Assembly: GCA_963816925.1 (NCBI GenBank)
Contig: CAWFMY010000006.1
Span: 26,498 to 90,497 of the forward strand
Origin: CAIWHR01 sp963816925
GTDB lineage: Bacteria > Pseudomonadota > Gammaproteobacteria > Burkholderiales > Casimicrobiaceae
DNA: 64,000 nucleotides
Reading direction: 5' to 3'
The notes under the pieces were generated by a model. The model searched no databases, had not been told where the DNA came from, and saw only the letters and a program-made list of their open reading frames with translations. Of the stretch, positions 56,596 through 64,000 are shown piece by piece (the first letter of the stretch is position 1; every line of letters starts with the position of its first letter). A program made the position numbers and the translations under genes.

Positions 56596-58502
56596 CAGTC
56601 GCTCTCGTCGTCAGCAGCCGCGGGCGCAGGCGCCGTCGGCGCCGGGGCCGTCGTCACCTTGCCGGTCAGGTAGTAATCGAAAACCTGTCGCGCAATCGGC
56701 GCCGCCGCCTGCGCGCCGAAGCCGCCGTTTTCGACCAGCACCGAAACCGCGATGCGCGGCTTGTCTGCCGGCGCATACGCGATGAACCATGCATGGTCGC
56801 GCAGTCGCTCGTCGATCTTGGTCGAATACTTTTCGCCCTTGAGCGAGAACACCTGCGCCGTCCCGGTTTTGCCTGCGCTCACGTATGGCGTCTTCTGAAA
56901 TGCCGAGGCGCTCGTGCCTTCCTTGTTGACCCCGACAAGCGCGTTCTTCACGAACGCGAGGTGCTCGGGCTTGATCGGCACCGTGTACGACGGCTCGGGC
57001 ACGACGTCGCGCACGGCGCCCGTTCGTGCGTCGCGTATCGTCTTCACGAGGTGCGGGCGGAACGCGACGCCGTCGTTCGCGATCGTCGCGATTGCATGCG
57101 CCTGCTGGATCGGCGTGAACGCGTTGTAGCCCTGCCCGATGCCGGCGGAGATGCTGTCGCCGAGATACCACTTGCGGTGCTCTTCGCGGTAGTCCTTGCC
57201 GGCGAAGCGCGTGCGCTTCCATTCGCGCGACGGCAACACGCCGGTCAGCTCGCCATCGATGTCGATGCCGGTCTTCTGGCCATAGCCCATCTGCGAAAGG
57301 AAACGCGCGTTGTCATCGATGTCGGTTTCGCTCGCCAGAATGTAGTAGTACGTGTCGCACGACTGGACGATCGACTTGTACATGTCGACCGTGCCATGCC
57401 CGCCTGGCTTGTCGTCGCGGAAACGGTGCGCCTGGCCAGGGATCTGGAAATACCCGGGATCGAAGATCGTCTGCTGCGGCGTGCGCTTGCCGGTGGCGAG
57501 TGCCGCCAGCGCTAGAAACGGCTTGATCGTCGAGCCCGGCGGGTACGCGCCGCGCAGCGGCCTGTTGAGCAGAGGCTTGTCCGGCGAATCGTTCAGGATT
57601 TCCCAGTTCGCCGAATCGATGCCTTCGACGAAAAGGTTGGGATCGAACCCGGGCTTCGACACGAAGGCGAGCACGTCGCCGGTCGATGGCTCGATGGCCA
57701 CCAGCGCGCCTCGCCGGTCGCCGAACGCCTTTTCGGCGATCTCCTGCAGCTTGATGTCGAGCGACAAACGCAGATCGTTGCCGGAGACCGGCGGCGTGCG
57801 CGACAGCGTGCGCACCGCGCGGCCGCCGGCGTCGACCTCGACCTCCTCGAACCCGGTCTTGCCATGCAATTCGCGTTCGTACGAGAGCTCGACGCCGATC
57901 TTGCCGATGTAGTCCGAGCCCTTGTAGTTCGCCACGTCGTTCCACTCGTCGATGCGTCCGACGTCGCGCTCGTTGATGCGGCCGATGTAACCGACGACGT
58001 GCGACGCGACTTCGCCATACGGATACTGGCGGAACAGGCGGGCCTTGATCTCGACGCCCGGGAAGCGGTAGCGGTTCACCGCGAAGCGCGCGACCTCCTC
58101 GTCCGTGAGCCGCGTGCGGAGCGGCAGGCTTTCGAAGTTCTTCGATTCGTCGAGCAGCTTGCGAAAGCGCTTGCGGTCGCGGGGTTGCACGTCGACGATC
58201 GCCGCCAGCGCGTCGATGGTCTCATCGAGGTTCTTCACCCGCGACGGCTGGATCTCCAGCGTGTACGCGGAGTAGCTCTGCGCGAGGACAATGCCGTTGC
58301 GGTCGGTGATCACGCCGCGATTGGGGACGATCGGGACGATCGCAATGCGGTTGGTCTCGGCCAGCGTCTGGTAGTGATCGTGCTGCACGACCTGCAGATA
58401 GAAAAACCGCGCGAACAACCCGCCGAACGCGACGACGACCAGCACGCCAGCAAGACCAAGGCGACGCCGGAACAGGAACACCTCGCGCTCCGGATTGCGC
58501 AT
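56595..58502 (-). CDS. mrdA: penicillin-binding protein 2 (peptidoglycan transpeptidase)
   Basis: A 635-residue class B PBP. A membrane anchor (residues 15-37) is followed by the pedestal and the transpeptidase domain. Catalytic motifs are SxxK in PPGSTIKPFLALAAL, SxN-like SCDTYYY, and KTGTAQVF. The C-terminus is Ala/Pro-rich. With RodA it crosslinks peptidoglycan during side-wall growth. An ATG 22 codons upstream is possible, but the chosen MRNPEREVFLFRRRL start is typical for the family. Confidence 0.95.
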   Translation of the reverse strand: MRNPEREVFLFRRRLGLAGVLVVVAFGGLFARFFYLQVVQHDHYQTLAETNRIAIVPIVPNRGVITDRNGIVLAQSYSAYTLEIQPSRVKNLDETIDALAAIVDVQPRDRKRFRKLLDESKNFESLPLRTRLTDEEVARFAVNRYRFPGVEIKARLFRQYPYGEVASHVVGYIGRINERDVGRIDEWNDVANYKGSDYIGKIGVELSYERELHGKTGFEEVEVDAGGRAVRTLSRTPPVSGNDLRLSLDIKLQEIAEKAFGDRRGALVAIEPSTGDVLAFVSKPGFDPNLFVEGIDSANWEILNDSPDKPLLNRPLRGAYPPGSTIKPFLALAALATGKRTPQQTIFDPGYFQIPGQAHRFRDDKPGGHGTVDMYKSIVQSCDTYYYILASETDIDDNARFLSQMGYGQKTGIDIDGELTGVLPSREWKRTRFAGKDYREEHRKWYLGDSISAGIGQGYNAFTPIQQAHAIATIANDGVAFRPHLVKTIRDARTGAVRDVVPEPSYTVPIKPEHLAFVKNALVGVNKEGTSASAFQKTPYVSAGKTGTAQVFSLKGEKYSTKIDERLRDHAWFIAYAPADKPRIAVSVLVENGGFGAQAAAPIARQVFDYYLTGKVTTAPAPTAPAPAAADDESD

Positions 58503-58581
58503 TTCCTGTTTCCCGAATCCACCGTCATAGCGGCGGCTGCGGGAGCGGAAGAGCAGGCGGCGGGCCATGGCAGACGAGCCC

Positions 58582-59124
58582 TCAGCGTTCCGCCGGCGAG
58601 CGCTGCGGGCGCTGCGGCCATTGCAGCACGACCGACACCAGCGGCCACAGGAGCGCGCCGACGAGCGGCGGCGCCGCGTAACTCCAGCGCGGCATGTTCG
58701 CGCCACCCACGAATTGGATCAGCAGCACCAGCGCCGCGCACAGCAGCAGCAGCACCGCGACCTGCGCCGCCTGTTGCCACGGGGGAAACCGCAGCACGCG
58801 GCGGCGGAAATATTCGGCCGCGTAGGCAAGAAAAGCATAGGCGAGCGCGTGCTGGCCAAACACCGTGCTGTCGCCGACATCCATCACGAGGCCCACGCAC
58901 CACGCGATGCCGACGCCGACGAAGCGCGGCTCCTGGATGCACCAGTAGAGGAGCACGAGCGCCAGAAAATCCGGCCGCAGCGCGAGCGCCACGCCGGACA
59001 GCGGCAGCAGGTTCGCGAAGAGCGCAAGCACGAGCGTCAGCACGATGAACCACGGCCGCGCGGGCAGCAGGATTTCCTCGGGCGACGCCGGAGAGAGCGG
59101 CATGAGATAGGGTAACGCCATCAC
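58582..59124 (-). CDS. mreD: rod shape-determining protein MreD
   Basis: A 180-residue membrane protein with about five helices: RPWFIVLTLVLALFANLLPL, LRPDFLALVLLYWCIQEPRFVGVGIAWCVGLVMDV. It fits MreD, the inner-membrane partner of MreC in the elongasome. It overlaps the mreC stop by four bases. A second ATG one codon on is an alternative start. Confidence 0.92.
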   Translation of the reverse strand: MMALPYLMPLSPASPEEILLPARPWFIVLTLVLALFANLLPLSGVALALRPDFLALVLLYWCIQEPRFVGVGIAWCVGLVMDVGDSTVFGQHALAYAFLAYAAEYFRRRVLRFPPWQQAAQVAVLLLLCAALVLLIQFVGGANMPRWSYAAPPLVGALLWPLVSVVLQWPQRPQRSPAER

Positions 59125-60041
59125 CCGCCTCGCCGCCGGCCCTTGCCGGTTTTTTTGGCGGCGTCGGCGTCGGCGGGCTCGTCGGGCCGCGCGGGCATGG
59201 CCGACGCATGCCCCAGCACGAGCAGGTATTCGCTACGGTCGACGCCGGCGAGCGGCTGCGTCGTGATGCGCGCGAACATCTGCCCGGTCTCGCGTTCGAG
59301 CGAGGCCACGCGCGCGACGGCGAGGCCCGGCGGGTAGGTGCCATCGATGCCGGAGGTGACGAGGATGTCGCCCTGCTGGATGTCCGCATTGGGCGACAGG
59401 AAGCGGAGCTCCGGCAAGCGGCCGGCACCGGCGCCGAACAGCACGCTGCGCACGCCGCTGCGCTCGACCTTGATCGGCACCGCATGGTCCTTGTCGGTGA
59501 CGAGCGTCACCTCCGCCATGAACGGCAGCACGCGCGTCACCTGTCCGACCACGCCCTGCGCGTCGATGACCGCGTCACCGGGGCTGAGGTCGGCGTCGGC
59601 GCCCTTGTTAACGAAGATTTTTTGCGCGAACGGATCGCGGCCCGTGTAGAGAACTTCGACGACGGTCGCCGCGCCCTGGTAGCGCGGCCGCAGGTCGAGC
59701 AGCGCCTTGAGGCGCGCGTTCTCGTTGCTCGTGCTCACCGCGCCTTGCGCCATCGCACCCTGCTCGACCAGCTGGCGCTTCAGCGCGGCATTTTCCTCGG
59801 ACAGCGCGCGCTGCGTCGCGAAATAGCCGCCGACGAAGGCCATCGCCTCGCCAGGAACCTGCGCCGCCCGCTGCAGCGGATAGAGCGCGACGGCAACAAC
59901 GTGCCGGATGTTCTCGAGGTAACGGTAGCGCGTGTCGAGGAACAGCATCGCCAGCGAGATCAGGGCGAAGAAGGCCAGCCTCGTCAGCGGCGAAGGCCCC
60001 CGATGGAAGAACGCGGGCGGCTCGACCTGAATATGGCGCAT
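59121..60041 (-). CDS. mreC: rod shape-determining protein MreC
   Basis: A 306-residue protein with one N-terminal membrane helix (about residues 20-40), a coiled coil (ALSEENAALKRQLVEQ) and the beta-domain with ARYQGAATVVEVLYTGRDPFAQKIFVNKGADADLSPGDAVIDAQGVVGQVT. MreC links MreB to the periplasmic synthases. The C-terminus is Ala/Lys/Arg-rich and unstructured. It follows mreB after an 85-base gap. Confidence 0.94.
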   Translation of the reverse strand: MRHIQVEPPAFFHRGPSPLTRLAFFALISLAMLFLDTRYRYLENIRHVVAVALYPLQRAAQVPGEAMAFVGGYFATQRALSEENAALKRQLVEQGAMAQGAVSTSNENARLKALLDLRPRYQGAATVVEVLYTGRDPFAQKIFVNKGADADLSPGDAVIDAQGVVGQVTRVLPFMAEVTLVTDKDHAVPIKVERSGVRSVLFGAGAGRLPELRFLSPNADIQQGDILVTSGIDGTYPPGLAVARVASLERETGQMFARITTQPLAGVDRSEYLLVLGHASAMPARPDEPADADAAKKTGKGRRRGG

Positions 60042-60126
60042 TGCGGTTCAGCACCTTGCGTCAGGCGTTTTGCGCGAACCTGCGCAGCGCGAATTTACGC
60101 TCGACATTCAACGCTGAACGCCAACC

Positions 60127-61170
60127 CTAGTCGGAGGTGAAGATCGTCGACAGCTTGTCCATGTTCTCGAGCGCCTTCCCGCAGCCGCGCACGACGCACG
60201 TCAGCGGATCGTCGGCGACGATCACCGGCAGTCCCGTCTCTTCCATCAGCAGGCGGTCGAGGTCGCGCAAGAGCGCGCCGCCGCCGGTCAGCACCATTCC
60301 GCGCTCGGCGATGTCGGCGCCGAGCTCGGGGGGCGTACGCTCGAGCGCGCTCTTCACCGCCGAGACGATGCCGTTCAGCGGATCGGTGAGCGCTTCGAGG
60401 ATCTCGTTGGACGACACGGTGAAGCTGCGGGGGATGCCTTCGGCGAGGTTGCGACCCTTCACTTCCATTTCCTTAACTTCGGAGCCGGGGAACGCGCTGC
60501 CGATCGTCATCTTGATATGCTCGGCGGTTGTCTCGCCGATCAACATGCCGTAGTTGCGGCGGATGTAGTTGACGATCGCCTCGTCGAACTTGTCGCCGCC
60601 GACGCGCACGCTGCCGGAGTACACCATGCCGCCCAGCGAGATCACGCCGACTTCCGTCGTGCCGCCGCCGATATCGAGGACCATCGAGCCGATCGCATCC
60701 GAGATCGGCAGGTCGGCGCCGATCGCTGCGGCCATCGGCTCCTCGATCAGGAACACCTTCGACGCTCCGGCACCCAGCGCCGATTCGCGGATCGCGCGCC
60801 GTTCGACCTGGGTCGACCCGCAGGGCACACAGATGATGATGCGCGGCGACGGCGAGAAGAGACGCGAGTCGAGCACCTTCTTGATGAACTGCTTCAACAT
60901 CTGCTCGGTCACGGTGAAGTCGGCGATGACGCCGTCCTTCATCGGCCGGATCGCCGTGATGTTGCCCGGCGTGCGGCCCAGCATATGCTTCGCGGCGAGC
61001 CCGACTTCCTGGATCACGCGCTTGCCGTTCGGGCCGCCTTCCTGGCGGATCGCGACGACCGAGGGCTCGTTCAGCACGATCCCTTTGCCGCGCACGTAGA
61101 TCAGCGTGTTCGCGGTGCCAAGGTCGATCGCGAGATCGCTCGAAAAATAGCCTTTGAAAAACTGGAACAT
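60127..61170 (-). CDS. mreB: rod shape-determining protein MreB (bacterial actin)
   Basis: A 347-residue actin-like ATPase. The membrane-binding start MFQFFKGYFSSDLAIDLGTANTLIYVRGKGIVLNEPSVVA contains phosphate loop 1; phosphate 2 is VLDIGGGTTEV and the adenosine motif is LTGGGALLRDLD. It polymerises under the membrane and guides the elongasome. First gene of the minus-strand operon, divergent from gatC. Confidence 0.97.
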   Translation of the reverse strand: MFQFFKGYFSSDLAIDLGTANTLIYVRGKGIVLNEPSVVAIRQEGGPNGKRVIQEVGLAAKHMLGRTPGNITAIRPMKDGVIADFTVTEQMLKQFIKKVLDSRLFSPSPRIIICVPCGSTQVERRAIRESALGAGASKVFLIEEPMAAAIGADLPISDAIGSMVLDIGGGTTEVGVISLGGMVYSGSVRVGGDKFDEAIVNYIRRNYGMLIGETTAEHIKMTIGSAFPGSEVKEMEVKGRNLAEGIPRSFTVSSNEILEALTDPLNGIVSAVKSALERTPPELGADIAERGMVLTGGGALLRDLDRLLMEETGLPVIVADDPLTCVVRGCGKALENMDKLSTIFTSD

Positions 61171-61442
61171 GGAGACGATGGCCTGAAGAATTGCGGCGGC
61201 GCGGCAATGCCGGCGGCCAGGAGTCGGGGCTCTGCGGAGGCTGCTCGAAAATATGACAATATGATACCCTATCACGCTACGCCTGAGCACTGATTCCGAA
61301 CGGAAAATTGCCGGGAATCGGCATCGCGGCCCCCGGCGGCACGTACCGGCGGACGACCGCCGGAGGGCGTTGCCAGACTGCCTGGGGCGCGATTTCGACC
61401 TCGCCCGAACCGATCCAGCTGCCGCACGAGCCCGCCACCCCC
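61171..61442. promoter_or_regulatory. divergent control region between mreB and gatC
   Basis: 272 bp between divergent start codons. Most is GC-rich, with a single A/T-rich block at about 61247-61273 (ATATGACAATATGATACCC) that probably holds the promoter for one or both operons. Exact hexamers cannot be fixed on inspection. Confidence 0.4.
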
Positions 61443-61730
61443 ATGTCCCTCTCCGCCGCCGACGTCCATCGCATCGCGCATCTCGCGCGCATCGAAATCG
61501 ATGCCGCGCAAGCGGAGGAAGTGCGCGCCAAGCTCGATGCGATCTTCGCGATGATCAACGAACTGCAGGCCGTCGACACGACGGGCGTGGTGCCGATGGC
61601 CCATGCGCAGGACGTGATGCTGCCGCTCCGCGAGGACCTGGTCACCGAAACCGACCAGCATCCGCTCTACCAGGCCGTCGCGCCTGCGGTCGAGGATGGC
61701 CTCTATCTCGTGCCGAAGGTCATCGAATGA
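61443..61730 (+). CDS. gatC: aspartyl/glutamyl-tRNA(Asn/Gln) amidotransferase subunit C
   Basis: A 95-residue GatC: MSLSAADVHRIAHLARIEID then LDAIFAMINELQAVDTTGVVPMAHAQDVMLPLREDLV. It stabilises GatA and GatB. Length and motifs are typical. The start MSLSAADV was chosen over longer open frames because it matches the family. It is followed by gatA 13 bases on. Confidence 0.95.
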   Translation: MSLSAADVHRIAHLARIEIDAAQAEEVRAKLDAIFAMINELQAVDTTGVVPMAHAQDVMLPLREDLVTETDQHPLYQAVAPAVEDGLYLVPKVIE

Positions 61731-61743
61731 GCAAGCGAACAGG

Positions 61744-63219
61744 ATGACTGCCGGCACGATCGCGGAAATCGCACTGGCGCTCCGTGCGAAACGCCTGTCC
61801 TGCGTCGAGCTGACGCGCTCCAAGCTCGACCTGATCGCGAAGCACAACCCCGCGCTCAATGCCTTCGTCACGATCGACGGCGAAGGCGCGCTCGCGGCCG
61901 CCGCGGTCGCCGACGCGCGAATCGCGAAGGGGGAAGCAGGGCCGCTGACCGGCATCCCGATTGCGCACAAGGACGTGCTGATGACCGCGGGCCTCAAAAC
62001 CACCTGCGGCTCGCGGATGCTCGAAAACTTCACCGCGCCCTACGACGCCTTCGTCGTCGAGGGGCTGAAACGCGCCGGCACCGTGCTCATCGGCAAGACG
62101 AACATGGACGAGTTCGCGATGGGCTCGTCGAACGAGACGTCGTACTTCGGACCCGTGAAGAACCCGTGGAACGTCGAGTACGTCCCCGGCGGCAGCTCGG
62201 GCGGATCGTCCGCCGCCGTCGCCGCGCGGCTCGTCGCCGGCGCGACCGGCACCGACACCGGCGGCTCGATCCGCCAACCGGCATCGCTGTCCGGCATCTG
62301 CGGCCTGAAGCCGACTTACGGCATCTGCTCGCGCTACGGGTTGATCGCGTTCGCATCGAGCCTCGACCAGGCCGGCGCGTTCGCGCAGACCGCCGAAGAC
62401 TGCGCGCTGCTGCTGAATGCTATGGCCGGCCACGACGCGCGCGATTCGACTTCGCTCGTTCGCGATCCCGAGGATTACATGCGCCTCATCAGCGAAGCAA
62501 GGGGCGACAAGCCGCTTGCGGGACTGCGCATCGGCCTGCCGAAGGAATATTTCGGCGCCGGCGTGGATGCCGACGTCGCGGACTCGGTCGATGTCGCGAT
62601 CGGCGAGCTGCGCAAACTCGGCGCCACGACCGTCGGCGTCACGCTGCCCAACGTCAACCTCTCGGTGCCGGTCTATTACGTGATCGCGCCCGCGGAAGCG
62701 TCGTCGAACCTGTCGCGCTTCGACGGCGTGCGCTATGGCCATCGCGCCGCGAAATACGCGGACCTCCTCGACATGTACCGGAAGTCGCGGGCGGAAGGCT
62801 TCGGCGCCGAGGTGAAGCGGCGAATCCTCGTCGGCACCTATGTCCTCTCGCATGGCTATTACGACGCGTACTACCTCAAGGCGCAACAGGTGCGCAGGCT
62901 GATCGCCGACGGCTTTGCGCATGCGTACGAGCGATGCGACGTCATCCTCGGACCGACGGCGCCCTCGCCCGCGTTCAAGTTCGGCGCGATGACCGATGAT
63001 CCGGTGCAGATGTACCTCAACGATATCTTCACCATCGCCGCGAACCTGACCGGCGCGCCGGCGATCTCGATCCCGTGCGGCTTCGATCGGCGCGGACTCC
63101 CGATCGGTCTGCAGATCCAGGGCAATTATTTCGCCGAGGCGACGATCCTGGACGTCGCGCACCGTTTCCAGCAGGCGACCGATTGGCATCGAAGGATTCC
63201 GGCGGGATTCGCGTCGTGA
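61744..63219 (+). CDS. gatA: aspartyl/glutamyl-tRNA(Asn/Gln) amidotransferase subunit A
   Basis: A 491-residue amidase. The catalytic Lys is in IAHKDVLMTAG, and the Ser-cisSer pair is in YVPGGSSGGSSAAVAARL followed by GTDTGGSIRQPA. It releases ammonia from glutamine, to be used by GatB in making Asn-tRNA or Gln-tRNA. The operon order gatC-gatA-gatB is usual. AACAGG precedes the ATG. Confidence 0.97.
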   Translation: MTAGTIAEIALALRAKRLSCVELTRSKLDLIAKHNPALNAFVTIDGEGALAAAAVADARIAKGEAGPLTGIPIAHKDVLMTAGLKTTCGSRMLENFTAPYDAFVVEGLKRAGTVLIGKTNMDEFAMGSSNETSYFGPVKNPWNVEYVPGGSSGGSSAAVAARLVAGATGTDTGGSIRQPASLSGICGLKPTYGICSRYGLIAFASSLDQAGAFAQTAEDCALLLNAMAGHDARDSTSLVRDPEDYMRLISEARGDKPLAGLRIGLPKEYFGAGVDADVADSVDVAIGELRKLGATTVGVTLPNVNLSVPVYYVIAPAEASSNLSRFDGVRYGHRAAKYADLLDMYRKSRAEGFGAEVKRRILVGTYVLSHGYYDAYYLKAQQVRRLIADGFAHAYERCDVILGPTAPSPAFKFGAMTDDPVQMYLNDIFTIAANLTGAPAISIPCGFDRRGLPIGLQIQGNYFAEATILDVAHRFQQATDWHRRIPAGFAS

Positions 63220-63319
63220 GCGCCGTCGGGCCGCCCCAACACCGCGCACTGCAGTCTGCCCCGGGGGGCAGCGCAGCGGCCGAATGGTTCAATGAGGCCG
63301 CAAGCGTGGGGGCACATCA

Positions 63320-64000
63320 ATGAGCTGGGAAATCGTCATCGGCCTCGAAACGCACGCGCAGCTCTCGACGGCGTCGAAGATCTTTTCCGGTGCGTCGACC
63401 GCGTTCGGCGCCGCACCGAACTCGCAGGCGTCTGCCGTCGACATCGCGCTGCCCGGCGTGCTGCCGGTGCTGAACAAGGGCGCGGTCGAGCGTGCGATTC
63501 GATTCGGTCTGGCCGTCGGTGGCAAGATCAACCCGCGCAGCGTGTTCGCGCGCAAGAACTACTTCTACCCCGACCTGCCGAAGGGCTACCAGATCTCGCA
63601 GTACGAGATTCCAGTCGTGCAGGGCGGCTCGATCACGATTCCGGTGAAGGACGGCGAGAAGACCGTGCGATCTCACGCGCGCCCATCTCGAGGAAGACGC
63701 CGGAAAGAGCCTGCACGAGGATTTTCATGGGATGAGCGGGATCGATCTCAACCGCGCCGGCACCCCGCTGCTCGAGATCGTGTCGGAGCCGGAAATGTCG
63801 AACTCCGACGAGGCGGTCGCGTACGCGAAAGCACTGCACGCGCTCGTCCGCTGGATCGGCATCTGCGACGGCAACATGCAGGAGGGCAGTTTCCGTTGCG
63901 ACGCCAATGTGTCGGTGCGCCGCGCCGGCGCGCCGCTCGGCACGCGCTGCGAGATCAAGAACCTCAACAGTTTCCGCTTCATGCAGGACGCCATCGACTT
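63320..64000 (+). CDS. gatB: aspartyl/glutamyl-tRNA(Asn/Gln) amidotransferase subunit B (3' end outside window), frameshifted
   Basis: The start MSWEIVIGLETHAQLSTASKIFSGA and KNYFYPDLPKGYQISQYEIPV are typical GatB. At about 63670 one extra base in GTGCGATCTCACG breaks the frame; the following frame continues LTRAHLEEDAGKSLHEDFHGMSGIDLNRAGTPLLEIVSEPEM and onward to the window edge. GatB phosphorylates and amidates the misacylated tRNA. Because the gene is essential in organisms that depend on this pathway, the frameshift is most likely a sequence error. Confidence 0.93.
   Translation, partial: MSWEIVIGLETHAQLSTASKIFSGASTAFGAAPNSQASAVDIALPGVLPVLNKGAVERAIRFGLAVGGKINPRSVFARKNYFYPDLPKGYQISQYEIPVVQGGSITIPVKDGEKTVRSHARPSRGRRRKEPARGFSWDERDRSQPRRHPAARDRVGAGNVELRRGGRVRESTARARPLDRHLRRQHAGGQFPLRRQCVGAPRRRAARHALRDQEPQQFPLHAGRHRL

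Noticed and set aside
57864..59048. 394-codon plus-strand frame opposite mrdA/mreD
   Set aside because: The minus-strand genes are unambiguous core genes; this is a GC-driven shadow.
63320..64000. Programmed +1 frameshifting in gatB
   Set aside because: No known gatB uses recoding, the site has no slippery or stop-codon context like prfB, and other unrelated genes show the same defect; sequence error is simpler.
1..64000. tRNA, rRNA or riboswitch genes
   Set aside because: No cloverleaf-like or conserved rRNA/riboswitch segment was found on reading either strand, though small RNAs cannot be excluded by eye.

Overview
The window comes from a betaproteobacterium, most likely Burkholderiales-like. 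The right end carries the arrangement rodA-mrdA-mreD-mreC-mreB (minus strand) divergent from gatC-gatA-gatB (plus strand), which is typical of that class. No rRNA, tRNA, CRISPR array or insertion sequence was recognised.

Positions 1 to about 32,200 are part of a large chromosomal integron cassette array. Short, mostly unrelated plus-strand genes are separated by imperfect attC sites that begin near GCCTAAC (R'') and end near GTTAGGC (R'). At least 12 sites are exactly 84 bp long and a second subfamily is 90-93 bp. The orientation places attI and the integrase gene to the left, outside the window. Cargo includes a nucleotidyl-cyclase fragment, a Rap1a/Tai-like protein, glyoxalase-fold proteins, P-loop kinases, a CPBP membrane protein, a cysteine-dioxygenase-like protein, an MBL-fold hydrolase, an amidohydrolase, methyltransferases, a GST, GFA proteins, cupins and many unknowns. 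Six cassettes carry orphan ABC-type substrate-binding proteins with twin-arginine-like leaders and no transporter. Exceptions to the simple layout are two two-gene cassettes, one cassette with no convincing gene, one antisense gene, and one gene with an in-frame amber codon.

From about 24 kb rightward the attC sites decay: R' drifts to GTCAGGC, GCCAGGC and GTCGGGT, then arms are lost. Fossil half-sites and stop codons lying inside R''-like boxes continue to about 38 kb, so the old array probably extended that far. Positions 32-54 kb hold a GC-richer accessory zone of cassette-like genes: GFA, GNAT, VOC, cupin, SnoaL-like, BLUF photoreceptor, periplasmic binding protein, DUF families, and an ArsR-SRPBCC-VOC operon on the minus strand. 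It also contains gene remnants (an internally deleted DUF3052 gene and the first 24 residues of a methyltransferase).

Positions 54-64 kb are core genome: a KASIII-like synthase, the rod-shape/elongasome operon, and the GatCAB tRNA-dependent amidotransferase operon (gatB runs off the end). About nine genes across the window show single-base frameshifts, including the normally conserved gatB, so sequence or assembly indels are likely and frame calls should be read with that in mind.
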